A stretch of DNA of 40,085 bases from an uncultured Eubacteriales bacterium (GTDB taxonomy: Bacteria; Bacillota; Clostridia; Christensenellales; Borkfalkiaceae), in contig UQHL01000026.1 of assembly GCA_900540805.1 (NCBI GenBank), positions 1 to 40,085 on the forward strand, in the 5' to 3' direction. The notes under the pieces are model-generated. The model was not told the DNA's origin, ran no database searches, and saw only the letters and a list, made by a program, of their open reading frames with translations. How positions within the stretch are numbered: the stretch's first letter is position 1; every line of letters starts with the position of its first letter. Shown piece by piece: positions 40,030 through 40,085 of this stretch. The position numbers and the translations under genes were made by a program.

Positions 40030-40085
40030 TTTGGAGCTTTAGCGAAAATAAACCCCCAGTTCTACTGGGGGAAGAAAAAACACTT
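40030..40085. repeat. Right copy of the 56-bp terminal inverted repeat, probably the same IS end
   Basis: This is the perfect reverse complement of 1-56. Reading outward from the window, both copies begin TTTGGAGC and reach the CCCCCAG/CTGGGGG hairpin about 22 bp further on. As on the left, the junction lies directly behind a transcription-terminator hairpin. See the left copy for the interpretation. Confidence 0.6.

Noticed and set aside
1..40085. A linear replicon with covalently closed or inverted-repeat ends
   Set aside because: The content is ordinary chromosome with no replication, partition or telomere genes. Assembly break at a multi-copy element explains the inverted ends better.

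Overview
The window looks like a contig from an uncultured, moderately GC-rich member of the Bacillota, class Clostridia, probably from the gut. The support is: clear sigma-A promoters with 17-bp spacers, AGGAGG-type ribosome sites, a Fe-S L-serine dehydratase, DegV and MmcQ/YjbR proteins, an LplB/LplC/LipO-type sugar importer, and large surface proteins with InlB-type B-repeats. I cannot name the species. The first and last 56 bases are perfect inverted copies of one sequence with its own hairpin. The contig therefore probably breaks at two copies of a multi-copy element, plausibly IS200/IS605-like, facing outward on either side.

Region 1 (1-15.3 kb) is mostly housekeeping. It holds a four-gene tRNA operon (Asp-Phe-Thr-Tyr, minus strand), an L-serine dehydratase / D-lactate dehydrogenase pair behind a tandem promoter repeat, a DegV fatty-acid-binding protein, a YihY membrane protein, and a very Cys-rich low-complexity protein. 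Next come a membrane-GNAT fusion, YjbR, an amidohydrolase and an MBL-fold hydrolase. The purine genes guaB-guaA follow, with a small AT-rich island bounded by a 13-bp repeat of the guaA 3' end. The region closes with an unknown membrane-anchored protein, a lipoprotein, a GNAT acetyltransferase and a block of about 36-bp repeats.

Region 2 (15.3-16.5 kb) is a Na+/Ca2+-exchanger-type antiporter. Its own promoter reads through a leader with two tandem intrinsic terminators and a possible competing antiterminator, which looks like an undescribed attenuator or riboswitch.

Region 3 (16.5-40 kb) is a glycan-use locus. Twelve minus-strand genes run from lplB at about 38.9 kb to a ROK kinase at 16.6 kb, and a divergent AraC-type regulator shares the control region. 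In order they are: two ABC permeases, a large solute-binding lipoprotein, three large secreted surface proteins (two beta-helix, one leucine-rich-repeat plus B-repeats), an uncharacterised GH42-like protein, an alpha/beta esterase, a GH38 alpha-mannosidase, a GH1 beta-glucosidase, a GmhA-like SIS protein and a ROK sugar kinase. All three surface proteins end in the same short module: Gly-Cys-(Gly/Asn)-Ser, about 20 hydrophobic residues, then an Arg/Lys cluster, with the Cys about 30 residues from the end. I read this as a dedicated cell-surface sorting signal. The inferred flow is surface binding or cleavage of a glycan, import of oligosaccharides, removal of acyl, mannosyl and glucosyl groups in the cytoplasm, then phosphorylation.
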